Below, one piece after another: positions 8,025-16,987 of a stretch of DNA of 64,000 bases. The translations under genes and the position numbers were made by a program. The DNA is taken from positions 124,001-188,000 of the forward strand of contig NZ_JAOXLP010000003.1 of assembly GCF_025791835.1 (NCBI RefSeq), in the 5' to 3' direction. The stretch comes from Roseomonas xinghualingensis (GTDB taxonomy: Bacteria > Pseudomonadota > Alphaproteobacteria > Acetobacterales > Acetobacteraceae). The notes beneath the pieces were generated by a model that saw only the letters and a list, made by a program, of their open reading frames with translations, had not been told where the DNA came from and did not search any database. Within the stretch, counting starts at the first letter, position 1, and every line of letters begins with the position of its first letter.

Positions 8025-10202
8025 ATGTCCGCCTATGCCGCCATCGCCGCGCCTGCCCTCCCGCTCACCGAGCGCGCCATGGGCTGGGTGGCGGCGGAAT
8101 GGGATCGCTGGCCGCTCTGGCTGCCGGTCGCCATGGGCTCCGGGGTGCTGCTGTATTTTGGCCTGCGCGTGGAGCCGGGCGCCGCCTGGATGGCATTGCC
8201 CTGGCCCTTCCTGGTCGCGGCGCTGCTGCTGCGGGCGCATCACCCCTTGCTGGCGGCACCGCTGGCACTGCTGGGCGCGGCTGCGCTGGGCTTTGCCGCG
8301 GCGCTGTTCCATGCTGGCGCTGCGCTGCCCATGCCGGAGCTGCCGCGCACCGCCACGATCGTCAGCGGCAAGGTGGCGGCCGTGGATCTGCTGCCCGAGG
8401 GGCGGCGGGTCACGCTCATTGCACCGCGTCTGGGTGAGGGCGCTCCGCTGGACCGGCGGATCCGCATCCGCCTGCGGAAGGATGACCCGGCTCAACCAGT
8501 GCCGGGCGACACGATCGCCGTTCGCACTCTGGTGCGTCCGCCCATGCCGCCTGCCTATCCAGGGGGATATGATTTCCAGCGGATGGCCTATTTCAACGGC
8601 CTCGCCGGATCGGGCTTCGCGCTGAACCCGGCCGGGATCACCGGCCGTGGCGAGCAGCCGGTCTTCGCCGGGCTGCGTGCGACCATCGAAGCCCGCGTTG
8701 CAGAGGCTCTGCCCGGCGGCACGGGGCCTGTCGCGGCAGCGCTGCTGACCGGCTCGCAATCCGCGATCCCGCCTTCGGAACTGGCCGCGCTGCGTGATTC
8801 GGGACTTGCGCATCTCCTCTCCCCCTCCGGCCTGCATGTGGCGATCGTCGTTGGCATCGGCTTTGTGCTGTTGCGGGCTGTAATCGCCGCCATTCCCTGG
8901 CTTGCGCTCCGGGGGGATGCGAAGGGCGGGGCGGCGGTGGCGGGCCTGGTGCTGGGGGGTGCCTACACGCTGCTGACCGGTGCGGAGGTGCCGATGCTGC
9001 GCTCCTTCGCAATGGCGGCTGTGGTCACCCTGGCGATCCTGGCCGGTCGCCGCGCCCTCTCCCTGCGCGCCTTGGCCCTTGCCGCCGGGCTGGTGCTGCT
9101 GGCCCAGCCAGTGGCGCTGACCGGGCCTTCCTTCCAGATGTCCTTCGGTGCCGTGCTGGCGCTGATCGCGGCGGCGGAGGCGATGCGCGGGCCTAGCCGG
9201 GCGCTGAGGGCGCGCGGGTGGTGGGGCCGGATGCTGCTCCTGGCGCTGGGGCTGATGGTGACCTCTCTCGTCGCCGGGGCGGCCACCACGCCCTTCGGCC
9301 TGCATCATTTCGGAAGGCTGCAGCTCTATGGGGTGGTGGCGAACGGAATCGCGGTGCCACTGACCTCCTTCGTGGTGATGCCTGCGGGGATGCTGGCTCT
9401 CTTCCTCATGCCCCTCGGCCTGGAGGGGCCGGCCCTGGCGGTCATGGGCTGGGGAGTGGATGGCACTCTGCTGACCGGCCATGTCATCGCTGGCTGGCCA
9501 GGCGCCGCCATGGCCGCGCCGCCGATCCCCGCCTGGGGGCAGGCGCTGTTTGCGCTGGGCCTGTGCTGGTTCTGCCTCTGGCGTCTTCCCTGGCGATGGG
9601 TGGGCGTGCCGCTGATGGCAGGCGGTCTTCTCTCCGGCATGGCGGTGACGCCGCCGGACATCCTCGTTGCCGCGGATGGGCGGATGCTGGCCGTTGCCAC
9701 CCCGGCGGGTGTCGTCACCGAATACGCCTCGGGGGGCAGCCGGCTCACCCGCGAATCCTGGCTGCGGAGCTGGGGGGAGGAAGAGGCTGGCAGCCTGCCG
9801 CGTGAAGGCGAGGCGGCGGAGGGGGCGGCCATATGCACGGCGCTCTCCTGCCTGATCCGCCCGCGCGCCGATGGCCCGGCGGCCATCCTGCTGCGGCGAC
9901 CTCCGCGTGAATCACCCAGGTCCCGCCGCGGCCCTGCTCCGCCGCCCCCTGTCCTGGCGGAAGCCGGCTGCGGGCAGGCGGCGGTCATGCTGTCCCTGGA
10001 CCCGATCCGCGGGCGTTGCCGGCAGACGCCGCGCGTGGACCGGTTCAGCGTTTGGCGGGATGGTGCCCATGCGATCTGGATCGGGCGGGAGGGGGCGCTC
10101 ATCCTGTCGGACCGGGAGGTGCGGGGCGACCGGCCCTGGGTACCGCCGGTGCCCATGCCGCGAGCCCAGCCGCAATCGGAGCCCTTCGCGGAGACCGAAT
10201 GA
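8025..10202 (+). CDS. comEC: ComEC/Rec2-family membrane protein
   Basis: ComEC forms the inner-membrane channel for single-stranded DNA in natural transformation. The 725-residue protein has N-terminal membrane helices (about 28-100), a DUF4131-type soluble segment (about 110-215), and the Competence domain with the conserved LAHLLSPSGLHVAIV stretch near 265-280, followed by many helices to about 550. The C-terminal 170 residues occupy the place of the metallo-beta-lactamase-like nuclease domain, but I see no HxHxDH motif, so that part looks catalytically inactive. The window shows no pilus or comF/dprA genes. It converges on lexA with a shared terminator. Confidence 0.9.
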   Translation: MSAYAAIAAPALPLTERAMGWVAAEWDRWPLWLPVAMGSGVLLYFGLRVEPGAAWMALPWPFLVAALLLRAHHPLLAAPLALLGAAALGFAAALFHAGAALPMPELPRTATIVSGKVAAVDLLPEGRRVTLIAPRLGEGAPLDRRIRIRLRKDDPAQPVPGDTIAVRTLVRPPMPPAYPGGYDFQRMAYFNGLAGSGFALNPAGITGRGEQPVFAGLRATIEARVAEALPGGTGPVAAALLTGSQSAIPPSELAALRDSGLAHLLSPSGLHVAIVVGIGFVLLRAVIAAIPWLALRGDAKGGAAVAGLVLGGAYTLLTGAEVPMLRSFAMAAVVTLAILAGRRALSLRALALAAGLVLLAQPVALTGPSFQMSFGAVLALIAAAEAMRGPSRALRARGWWGRMLLLALGLMVTSLVAGAATTPFGLHHFGRLQLYGVVANGIAVPLTSFVVMPAGMLALFLMPLGLEGPALAVMGWGVDGTLLTGHVIAGWPGAAMAAPPIPAWGQALFALGLCWFCLWRLPWRWVGVPLMAGGLLSGMAVTPPDILVAADGRMLAVATPAGVVTEYASGGSRLTRESWLRSWGEEEAGSLPREGEAAEGAAICTALSCLIRPRADGPAAILLRRPPRESPRSRRGPAPPPPVLAEAGCGQAAVMLSLDPIRGRCRQTPRVDRFSVWRDGAHAIWIGREGALILSDREVRGDRPWVPPVPMPRAQPQSEPFAETE

Positions 10203-10203
10203 A

Positions 10204-10232
10204 AAAGGCCCGGGAAGGAGTCCCGGGCCTTT
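10204..10232. terminator. Bidirectional terminator between comEC and lexA
   Basis: Perfect 12-base inverted repeat AAAGGCCCGGGA / TCCCGGGCCTTT with an AGGAG loop. The upper strand ends in TTT, and the lower strand ends in TTTTT followed by C, so it suits termination of lexA best. It begins one base after the comEC stop and lies 21 bases beyond the lexA stop. Confidence 0.85.
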
Positions 10233-10253
10233 GGATCGTTGATGAAGGAACGC

Positions 10254-10985
10254 TCAGTGGTAGCGGCGGACGAGACCCACCAGGCGGCCCTGGACCTTCA
10301 CCCGGTCGGGACCGAAGATGCGGGTTTCGTAGCGCGGGTTGGCGGCCTCGAGCGCGATGGAATTGCCGCGCCGGCGCAGGCGCTTCAGCGTCACCTCGTT
10401 CTCATCCACCAGTGCGACCACGATGGCGCCGTTATCGGCGGTGTCGCCGCGGCGGATGATGACCGTGTCGCCATCCAGGATGCCGGCACCCTCCATCGAG
10501 TCACCGGACACCTCCAGCGCATAATGCTCGCCACCGCTGAGCATGGCAGCCGGAACCTCGACGCTTTCGCCCCCATCGCGCAGCGCCTCGATCGGCAGGC
10601 CCGCGGCGATGCGGCCATAGAGCGGAAGATGTACGGCCGCGGCGTCATTCGCCGTGCGGACGGCGCCCGGCAGATTGGGCGCGAAATTGCCACGGATGAC
10701 ATTGGGGGCGAAGGACGGGGCGGCGGCGGGGGCAGTTGCGGTGGCGGCCTGGGCGCCACGCGGCGCCAGGCTGTCCGGCAGGCGCAGCACTTCCAGCGCG
10801 CGGGCGCGATGGGCGCGCCGCTTCAGGAAGCCGCGCTCCTCCAGCGCCGTGATCAGGCGATGGATCCCGGACTTCGACTTCAGGTTCAGCGCCTCCTTCA
10901 TCTCCTCGAAGGAAGGCGAGAAGCCGGTGTTTCGCAGATGCTTGTCGATGAAGGTAAGAAGCTCGTGCTGCTTCCGGGTCAGCAT
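10254..10985 (-). CDS. lexA: LexA SOS repressor
   Basis: Represses DNA-damage genes and cleaves itself when RecA is active. The 243-residue protein has an N-terminal winged helix ([10 protein letters not shown] onward, to about 65) and an Ala/Pro-rich linker (72-95). The C-terminal S24 peptidase domain shows the Ala128-Gly129 cleavage bond in GRIAAGLP, Ser163 in VSGDSMEG and Lys201 in [11 protein letters not shown] at 10985 is chosen because it gives the family N terminus; an upstream TTG would add 16 unrelated residues. A GTTC-N7-GTTC operator lies about 70 bases upstream, pointing to autorepression. It lies downstream of moeA on the same strand. Confidence 0.97.
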   Translation of the reverse strand: MLTRKQHELLTFIDKHLRNTGFSPSFEEMKEALNLKSKSGIHRLITALEERGFLKRRAHRARALEVLRLPDSLAPRGAQAATATAPAAAPSFAPNVIRGNFAPNLPGAVRTANDAAAVHLPLYGRIAAGLPIEALRDGGESVEVPAAMLSGGEHYALEVSGDSMEGAGILDGDTVIIRRGDTADNGAIVVALVDENEVTLKRLRRRGNSIALEAANPRYETRIFGPDRVKVQGRLVGLVRRYH

Positions 10986-11052
10986 GGCGGAGAGGTCTCC
11001 CAGGGGGCGGAGGGCGGCTTTCTGCACGAACAAACGGGCAACCGAGGTGGAA

Positions 11053-11067
11053 GTTCTATGAAAGTTC
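11053..11067. promoter_or_regulatory. LexA operator GTTC-N7-GTTC
   Basis: GTTCTATGAAAGTTC is an exact match to the direct-repeat SOS box used by alphaproteobacterial LexA. It lies between the moeA stop and the lexA start, 67 bases upstream of the lexA ATG, where it can block the lexA promoter. The match to the established motif is seen directly; binding is inferred. Confidence 0.85.
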
Positions 11068-11091
11068 TCCCGTGTCGGTCAATGCCGCCCT

Positions 11092-12297
11092 TCACACGCC
11101 GAGGGAGGAAAACTCCACAAGCTCCACCGGGGACCCGGCCTCGGCCGCCGGGGCATGGGGTGCGCGGATCACCAGGGCATCGGCCCGCGCCAGCGTGGCC
11201 AGCATGGAACTGTCCTGCACCGGAAAGGGCGTGGCGATGAGTTGTCCGGCAGGGCCCTGGGAGAGTCCGGCGCGCACATAGTCCTGGCGGCGGTCATTCG
11301 CCTCCATGGCGCGTCCCAGCAGGGCGGTACGGGTCTCGACAGGGCCAGCGGGAAGGCCGGAGAGGCGGCGCAGGGCGGGGATCAGGAACACCACCGCGCA
11401 GACAAGGGCAGAAACCGGGTTCCCCGGCAGGCCAAGCATCGGCGTGCCGCGCAGGTCGCCCCAGATCAGCGGCTTGCCCGGCCGCATCGCGATCTTCCAG
11501 AAATCCAGCGAGAAGCCTTGTGGACCCAGCGCGGATTGCACCAGGTCATGCTCGCCCACGCTGGCGCCGCCGGTGGTGACCAGCAGGTCGCAGCGGGTGG
11601 CTGCCCCGGCAACGGCGGCGATGGCGTCGCGGTCATCGGGGGCGATGGGCAGCACCAGCGGGTCGCCGCCCGAGGCGCGGATCAGCGCCGCCAGCGCATG
11701 GGCGTTGGAGGAGACGATGCCACCTGCCGGAATCGGCTCGCCGGGCAGGGCGATCTCGTCACCGGTCGCCAGGATGCCGATGCGTGGCCGGCGATGGACA
11801 TGCAGCCAGGGATGGTTGGCCGCCGCCGCCAGCCCGATATCGCGCGCGGTGAGCAGGCGGGAGGCGGGGATCAACTCGGTGCCCGCCGCGAAGTCGAGCC
11901 CGGCACGGCGAATCCAGCGGCCCGCGCGGGGAGCCTCGTTCACCAGCACATGGTCGCCTTCGGCGGTGGCATCCTCCTGCAGCAGGATCGCATCCGCGCC
12001 GGGCGGCACGGCGCCTCCCGTGAAGATCCGCACCGCCTCACCCGGTCCCACGGCGCCGGTGAAGGGGTGGCCGGCCGGGGCGGCACCCATCACGCGCAGC
12101 CTTGCGCCCAGCGACGCATCCGCCGCCCGCAGCGCATAGCCATCCATGGCAGAGACATCGGCCGGAGGCTGGGTCAGCCGCGCAGCCACGGGGCGTGCCA
12201 GCACGCGGCCCCAGGCTTCGGGCAACGCGATCGTCTCTGCGGAGGTTGGCGACAGGCCCGTGAGGATGCGCTCCAGCGCCTCTGCCACCGGGATCAT
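11092..12297 (-). CDS. moeA: Molybdopterin molybdenumtransferase MoeA
   Basis: Inserts molybdate into adenylylated molybdopterin to give the active cofactor. The 401-residue protein shows the MoeA N-terminal domain (VSAMDGYAL near residue 50), an IFTGGAVPPGAD loop, the MoCF-binding domain with TGDEI and TTGGASVGEHD, LPGNPVSAL, and the beta-barrel C-terminal domain. The ATG at 12297 shares its first base with the moaC stop (TGATG), so the two are coupled. A likely user of the cofactor in this window is the sulfite-oxidase-like protein at 50553. Last gene before lexA in the ppiD-trp-moa transcript. Confidence 0.95.
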   Translation of the reverse strand: MIPVAEALERILTGLSPTSAETIALPEAWGRVLARPVAARLTQPPADVSAMDGYALRAADASLGARLRVMGAAPAGHPFTGAVGPGEAVRIFTGGAVPPGADAILLQEDATAEGDHVLVNEAPRAGRWIRRAGLDFAAGTELIPASRLLTARDIGLAAAANHPWLHVHRRPRIGILATGDEIALPGEPIPAGGIVSSNAHALAALIRASGGDPLVLPIAPDDRDAIAAVAGAATRCDLLVTTGGASVGEHDLVQSALGPQGFSLDFWKIAMRPGKPLIWGDLRGTPMLGLPGNPVSALVCAVVFLIPALRRLSGLPAGPVETRTALLGRAMEANDRRQDYVRAGLSQGPAGQLIATPFPVQDSSMLATLARADALVIRAPHAPAAEAGSPVELVEFSSLGV

Positions 12298-12773
12298 CAG
12301 GGCGCCTCGTAAAGGCCCGACTTGCCGCCGGATTTGCGCGTCAGCCGCACGGCCTCGATCCGCATGCCGCGATCCACGGCCTTGACCATGTCGTAGATGG
12401 TGAGCGCCGCGACCGTCACGGCCGTCATGGCCTCCATTTCCACCCCGGTGCGGCCGGCGGTGCGGACGGTGGCGGCGATCTCCACCGCATCGGGCGCCAT
12501 GAGGTCCAGGTCGATCGAAACAGAGGAAAGCGGCAGCGGGTGGCAGAGCGGGATCAGATCCGCCGTGCGCTTGGCGGCCATGATGCCGGCCAGCCGCGCG
12601 ACGCCCAGCACGTCGCCCTTGCCGGCGCGGCCCTCGGCGATCAGCGCCAGCGTCTCGGACTTCATGGTGATGCGGCCCTTGGCGGTCGCTTCCCGCACCG
12701 TCTCGGCCTTGGCCGAGACATCGACCATCGCGGCCCGGCCAGCGGCGTCGAAATGGGTGAGGGGACCGCTCAA
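12297..12773 (-). CDS. moaC: Cyclic pyranopterin monophosphate synthase MoaC
   Basis: Second enzyme of molybdenum-cofactor synthesis: rearranges the MoaA product to cyclic pyranopterin monophosphate. 158 residues with family motifs [23 protein letters not shown] and [20 protein letters not shown]. The start is TTG at 12773, overlapping the trpC stop (TTGA); it yields the conserved [17 protein letters not shown] terminus, so the later ATG (residue 16) would truncate it. The tight link to trpC and moeA is a known alphaproteobacterial arrangement. Confidence 0.95.
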   Translation of the reverse strand: MSGPLTHFDAAGRAAMVDVSAKAETVREATAKGRITMKSETLALIAEGRAGKGDVLGVARLAGIMAAKRTADLIPLCHPLPLSSVSIDLDLMAPDAVEIAATVRTAGRTGVEMEAMTAVTVAALTIYDMVKAVDRGMRIEAVRLTRKSGGKSGLYEAP

Positions 12774-13597
12774 GCGGCTTCCACCAGCGCTCGGGCCGCG
12801 GCGCCCGGATCGGGCTGGCGCAGCAGGTGTTCGCCCACCAGCAGGCAGCGGGCGCCCACGGCCGCCATGCGGCGCGCATCTTCGGGCGTGCGGATGCCGC
12901 TCTCGGCCACCGGGATACGGTCGGCGGGAACCAGCGGCGCGAGGCGCTCCGTCACCGCGATATCGGTCTTCAGCGAGCGCAGGTCACGGTTGTTGATGCC
13001 GATCAGCCGCGTCTCCAGCCCCAGCGCGCGCTGCAACTCGGTCTCGTCATGCACCTCGACCAGGACGCCCATGTCCAGGCCGCGCGCGACATCCTCCAGC
13101 TCCGAGGCCTGTTCGTCGCTCAGCGCGGCCATGATGATGAGGATGGCATCCGCCCCCATGGCCCGGGCCTCGAAGACCTGCCAGGGATCGATCATGAAAT
13201 CCTTGCGCAGCACGGGCAGGCTCACCGCCTCTCGCGCCAGTCGCAGATGCTCGGGCGTGGTCTGGAACCAGGGCTCGTCCGTCAGGACCGAGAGGCAGGT
13301 GGCGCCGGCCTCCTCATAGGCGCGGGCGATGCCGGCGGGATCGAAGGGCTCGCGGATCAGCCCGCCCGAAGGCGAGGCGCGCTTCACCTCGGCGATCAGG
13401 CCGATGCGCATCCCGGCCACGGCATTGCAGAGCGCGGCGGTGAAGGGGCGCGTGCGGTCGGCATCCCGGGCGCGCTTCTCCATCTCGGGGAGCGGGGTCT
13501 CCTGCTGCCGCGCCCGCACTTCGTCGCGCTTGTCGGCGAGGATTCGCAGGAGCGTGTCCGAAAGGGGCGCGTCCATTACCGGAGAGGTCTGGTCCAT
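12770..13597 (-). CDS. trpC: Indole-3-glycerol phosphate synthase
   Basis: Fourth step of tryptophan synthesis, a stand-alone TIM barrel (275 residues, no fused TrpF). Key strands are visible: [53 protein letters not shown] and VAESGIRT, carrying the catalytic Lys/Glu/Asn set. ATG at 13597 is preceded by AGGA at good spacing. A longer frame back to 13762 only reads the 177-base trpD-trpC gap. That gap is unusually large for this transcript and holds a strong hairpin. Confidence 0.96.
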   Translation of the reverse strand: MDQTSPVMDAPLSDTLLRILADKRDEVRARQQETPLPEMEKRARDADRTRPFTAALCNAVAGMRIGLIAEVKRASPSGGLIREPFDPAGIARAYEEAGATCLSVLTDEPWFQTTPEHLRLAREAVSLPVLRKDFMIDPWQVFEARAMGADAILIIMAALSDEQASELEDVARGLDMGVLVEVHDETELQRALGLETRLIGINNRDLRSLKTDIAVTERLAPLVPADRIPVAESGIRTPEDARRMAAVGARCLLVGEHLLRQPDPGAAARALVEAA

Positions 13598-13732
13598 GAT
13601 GGGTTCCTGGCGCCGTTGCGCGGGCGTCGTCAAGCAGGGTGGCGTCCACCCCGGACCCGCATTGGGCGTCCCGAGGGAAGAACGTCGGACGTGGCGCCGC
13701 AGGCGGATTAATTTTGATCCCGCGGTGCTGCC

Positions 13733-13762
13733 TTGCCAACCTGGCTGGGGAGCCAGTGGCAA
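13733..13762. repeat. Nested hairpin in the trpD-trpC gap
   Basis: On the upper strand TTGCCA-AC-CTGGCT-GGGG-AGCCAG-TGGCAA forms two stacked perfect 6-bp stems with a two-base bulge and a four-base loop. It starts 12 bases after the trpD stop in the minus-strand transcript. No T-tract follows it in that direction, so it looks like an RNA stability or processing element rather than a simple terminator. Confidence 0.55.
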
Positions 13763-13774
13763 AACCTCCGGGAG

Positions 13775-14782
13775 TCACGCCTTGGTCAAAGCCCGCAGCT
13801 TCTCCAGCGCCGCCATCGCGGCGCCCGAGGCGATCGCCTCCGCCGCCAGGGCCGCGCCCGATCGCAGGTCGGGTGCCTTGCCCGCCACGACCAGGGCGGC
13901 AGCCGCGTTCAGCAGCACGCAGTCGCGATAGCCGCCCTCCTCGCCGCGCAGCACGCCGATCAGGGCTTCCGCATTCTCATCCGGCGTGCTGCCGCGCAGG
14001 GATTCGGCGGGGTGGCGGGGCAGGCCGGCATCCTCGGGTGCGATCTCGAACTCGCGGATCACGCCATCCCTGAGTTCGACGACCTGGGAGGGGCCGGCGA
14101 TGGTCAGCTCATCCAGGCCCTGGCCATGGACGAGCCAGGCATGCCGCGTGCCGGTGCGGCCCAGCGTCTCGGCCATGGGGCGCAGCCATTGCGCGGAGAA
14201 GGCGCCGGTCATCTGCCGCTTCACGCGTGCCGGGTTCGTCAGCGGGCCGAGCAGGTTGAAGATGGTCCGCGTCGCCAGCTCCATGCGCGGCCCGGCCGCG
14301 TGGCGCAGGGCGGAGTGGTGGCGCGGTGCCATCAGGAAGCAGATGCCGGCGCCGCGAAGCACCTCGGGAATCTGCTCGAAGGGAACATCCGTGTTCACGC
14401 CCAGGGCGGAAAGAACATCGGAGGCGCCGGAGCGGGAGGAGAGGGCGCGGTTGCCGTGCTTGGCCACCGGCGCCCCGGCGCCCGCCACCACGAAGGCGGA
14501 GCAGGTGGAGATGTTGAGCGTGCCGGCCATGTCGCCGCCGGTGCCCACGATGTCCACCGCATCCTCGCGCAGGTCCACGGCGACCATGCGGGCCTGCATG
14601 GCGCGGACGGCGCCGGTCAGCTCGGCCACGGTCTCACCGCGCACGCGCATGGCCATCAGCATGCCCGCGATCTGCGCGGGCGTGGCTTCGCCCGCCATCA
14701 CGGTGTCGAAAGCGGCTTCCGCCTCGCTCTCGGCAAGGCGCTCCCCGGCGGCAAGCCGGGCCAGGACAGGTTTCAGCGACAT
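13775..14782 (-). CDS. trpD: Anthranilate phosphoribosyltransferase
   Basis: Second step of tryptophan synthesis: adds the phosphoribosyl group from PRPP to anthranilate. 335 residues. The glycine-rich PRPP loop DIVGTGGD is at about 78-85; NISTCSAFVVA, KHGNRALSSRSGASD and the metal-binding DE pair in LDELTIAG follow. The ATG at 14782 is only two bases after the trpG stop. Not fused to trpG, unlike in enterobacteria. Confidence 0.97.
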   Translation of the reverse strand: MSLKPVLARLAAGERLAESEAEAAFDTVMAGEATPAQIAGMLMAMRVRGETVAELTGAVRAMQARMVAVDLREDAVDIVGTGGDMAGTLNISTCSAFVVAGAGAPVAKHGNRALSSRSGASDVLSALGVNTDVPFEQIPEVLRGAGICFLMAPRHHSALRHAAGPRMELATRTIFNLLGPLTNPARVKRQMTGAFSAQWLRPMAETLGRTGTRHAWLVHGQGLDELTIAGPSQVVELRDGVIREFEIAPEDAGLPRHPAESLRGSTPDENAEALIGVLRGEEGGYRDCVLLNAAAALVVAGKAPDLRSGAALAAEAIASGAAMAALEKLRALTKA

Positions 14783-14784
14783 GG

Positions 14785-15399
14785 TCAGGCGGCCCGGGGC
14801 AGGTTCTCGGGGCGCGGCGGCAGGTTGATCCCAGCCATCCGCATGACATTGGCCAGCATGTCGTGGCCATGGGTGGAAGCGATGCTCTCCGGGTGGAACT
14901 GCACCCCCCAGACCGGCAGGTCCCGATGCGCCAGGCCCATGATGAGGCCGTCCGCGGTCTCGGCGGTGACGGTAAGCTGCTCGGGCAGGTCGTCCCGGCG
15001 GACGACGAGGGAATGGTAGCGCGTGGCGCGGAAGGGGGTGGGAAGGCCGGCGAAGACATCGCTGCCGCCGTGATGGATGTCATGCACCTTACCGTGCACC
15101 GGCTCGGGCGCGCGCACGACCGCGCCGCCGAAGGCCTGGCCGATCGACTGATGGCCCAGGCACACGCCGAAGAGCGGCACGCCCTTCTTCGCGGCGGCGC
15201 CGATCAGGTCCAGGCAGATCCCCGCCTCATTGGGCGTGCAGGGGCCGGGGGAGAGGACGATGGCGCGCGGGTTCATCTCCAGCGCCTGATCCACCGACAG
15301 GGCGTCGTTGCGCCAGACAGCCACCTCCGCGCCCAGTTCCCCCAGGAAATGGACGAGGTTGAAGGTGAAGCTGTCGTAGTTGTCGATGAGAAGGATCAT
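14785..15399 (-). CDS. trpG: Anthranilate synthase glutamine amidotransferase subunit
   Basis: Class I glutamine amidotransferase that supplies ammonia to TrpE; it may also serve p-aminobenzoate synthesis, as the subunit is often shared. 204 residues: N-terminal [14 protein letters not shown], oxyanion region [11 protein letters not shown], nucleophile Cys80 in FGVCLGHQ, and the His/Glu pair in [13 protein letters not shown] at 15399 gives the family N terminus; a frame extension to 15624 is antisense-like filler overlapping trpE. It follows trpE by 70 bases. Confidence 0.96.
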   Translation of the reverse strand: MILLIDNYDSFTFNLVHFLGELGAEVAVWRNDALSVDQALEMNPRAIVLSPGPCTPNEAGICLDLIGAAAKKGVPLFGVCLGHQSIGQAFGGAVVRAPEPVHGKVHDIHHGGSDVFAGLPTPFRATRYHSLVVRRDDLPEQLTVTAETADGLIMGLAHRDLPVWGVQFHPESIASTHGHDMLANVMRMAGINLPPRPENLPRAA

Positions 15400-15469
15400 G
15401 GCCCCGTCACTTCGGCCCAGCCCCCCCATCCGGTCAAGCGGGGCGGGAGCATGGCGGGGCCGCCTTGCC

Positions 15470-16987
15470 TCAGGGCTCGCGTCGCGGCGCGGCGGCGGCA
15501 AAGCGCACGGCTTCCTCCGCCGCGCGGAACAGGGCGCGGGCCTTCTGGCGGGTTTCCTCGTATTCGGCTTCCGGATCGCTGTCCGCCACCACGCCGCCGC
15601 CGGCCTGGACGGACATGACGCCATCCTTCACCAGTGCCATGCGAAGGCCGATGCAGGTGTCCATGCCGCCATCGGCGCCGAAATAGCCGAAGCAGCCCGC
15701 ATAGACGCCGCGCCGGGAGGGCTCCAGCTCCTCGATGATCTCCATTGCCCGGACCTTGGGCGCGCCGGAGAGGGTGCCGGCCGGGAAGCCCGCCGTCAGC
15801 GCATCCAGGGCCGAGAGGCCGGGGCGCAGCCTGCCCTGCACCTCGCTGAAGATGTGCATCACCTGGCTGTAGCGCTCGATCCCGAACTGGGAGGTGACGC
15901 GGACGCTGCCGATCTCCGCGACGCGGCCGACATCGTTGCGGCCGAGATCGAGCAGCATCAGGTGCTCGGCGCGCTCCTTGGGATCGGAAAGCAGCTCCCG
16001 CTCCAGCGCCAGATCCTCCTCTGGAGTCGCGCCGCGGCGGCGGGTGCCGGCGAGGGGGCGGACGGTGACCATGCCGTCCCGCAGCCGCACCAGGATCTCG
16101 GGGCTGGCGCCCACGGCCGCGAAGCCACCGAAGTCGAAATGGAACAGGAAGGGCGCCGGGTTCAGCCGCCGCAGCGCGCGGTAGAGGGCGAAGGGCGGCA
16201 GGGCGAAGGGCGCCTGGAAGCGCTGGCTGGGCACCACCTGGAAGATGTCGCCGGCCGCGATGTACTCCTTGGCGCGCTCCACGGCGGCCATGAAGCCTTC
16301 CTTCGTGAAGTTGGAGGTCGGCGTGCCGGGCGCGGGCAGGGCGGCCGGGGGAGCGGGGCGCGGCACCGGGCGGTCCAGCGCCGCCTCGGCCTCGTCCAGC
16401 CGTGCCTGGGCGGCCTCATAGGCATCCCACGCCGATTCGCCGCGATCGGCATAGACGGGAGCGCAGAGCGTCAGGATGTCCCGCACATGGTCGAAGACGG
16501 CGATCAGCGTGGGGCGGCCCAGCAGCGCCTCCGGCACGCCGAGCACATCCGGCTTGGTGGCCGGAAGCCGCTCCATCTGCCGCACCATCTCATAGCCGAG
16601 ATAGCCGAAGAGGCCGGCGGCGCAGGGGGGCAGGCCTTGCGGCAGCTCGAAGCGGCAGGACTGGATCAGGGCGCGCAGGCTTTCCAGCGGCGCCGCGGCC
16701 TCGGGCAAGAAGGCATGCGGGGCGGAGAGGGCGTGGCGGTTGATCTCCGCCTTGCCCTCGCGGCAGCGCCAGATGAGGTCGGGCGCCAGGCCGATCATGG
16801 AGTAGCGGCCACGGCTCTGCCCGCCTTCCACGCTTTCCAGCAGGAAGGTGTTGGGGCGGCCTTCGGCGAGCTTGAGGAAGGCACCCACCGGGGTGTCGAG
16901 ATCCGCGACGCGCTCGCGGAACACCACCTGGCCGCGCCCGGCGGCATGGGCGGCGGCGAAGGTGGCGTAGCTGTCGGGGACGGTCAT
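15470..16987 (-). CDS. trpE: Anthranilate synthase component I
   Basis: Makes anthranilate from chorismate with ammonia from TrpG. 505 residues, with an N-terminal feedback domain carrying the LLES motif (FLLESVEGG) that binds tryptophan. The C-terminal chorismate domain shows IVPSQR-type [19 protein letters not shown], a [15 protein letters not shown] stretch and [11 protein letters not shown]. Inhibition by tryptophan is therefore expected. The ATG overlaps the ppiD stop (ATGA), and no leader peptide or attenuator separates the two, so classical trp attenuation is not possible at this junction. Confidence 0.97.
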   Translation of the reverse strand: MTVPDSYATFAAAHAAGRGQVVFRERVADLDTPVGAFLKLAEGRPNTFLLESVEGGQSRGRYSMIGLAPDLIWRCREGKAEINRHALSAPHAFLPEAAAPLESLRALIQSCRFELPQGLPPCAAGLFGYLGYEMVRQMERLPATKPDVLGVPEALLGRPTLIAVFDHVRDILTLCAPVYADRGESAWDAYEAAQARLDEAEAALDRPVPRPAPPAALPAPGTPTSNFTKEGFMAAVERAKEYIAAGDIFQVVPSQRFQAPFALPPFALYRALRRLNPAPFLFHFDFGGFAAVGASPEILVRLRDGMVTVRPLAGTRRRGATPEEDLALERELLSDPKERAEHLMLLDLGRNDVGRVAEIGSVRVTSQFGIERYSQVMHIFSEVQGRLRPGLSALDALTAGFPAGTLSGAPKVRAMEIIEELEPSRRGVYAGCFGYFGADGGMDTCIGLRMALVKDGVMSVQAGGGVVADSDPEAEYEETRQKARALFRAAEEAVRFAAAAPRREP

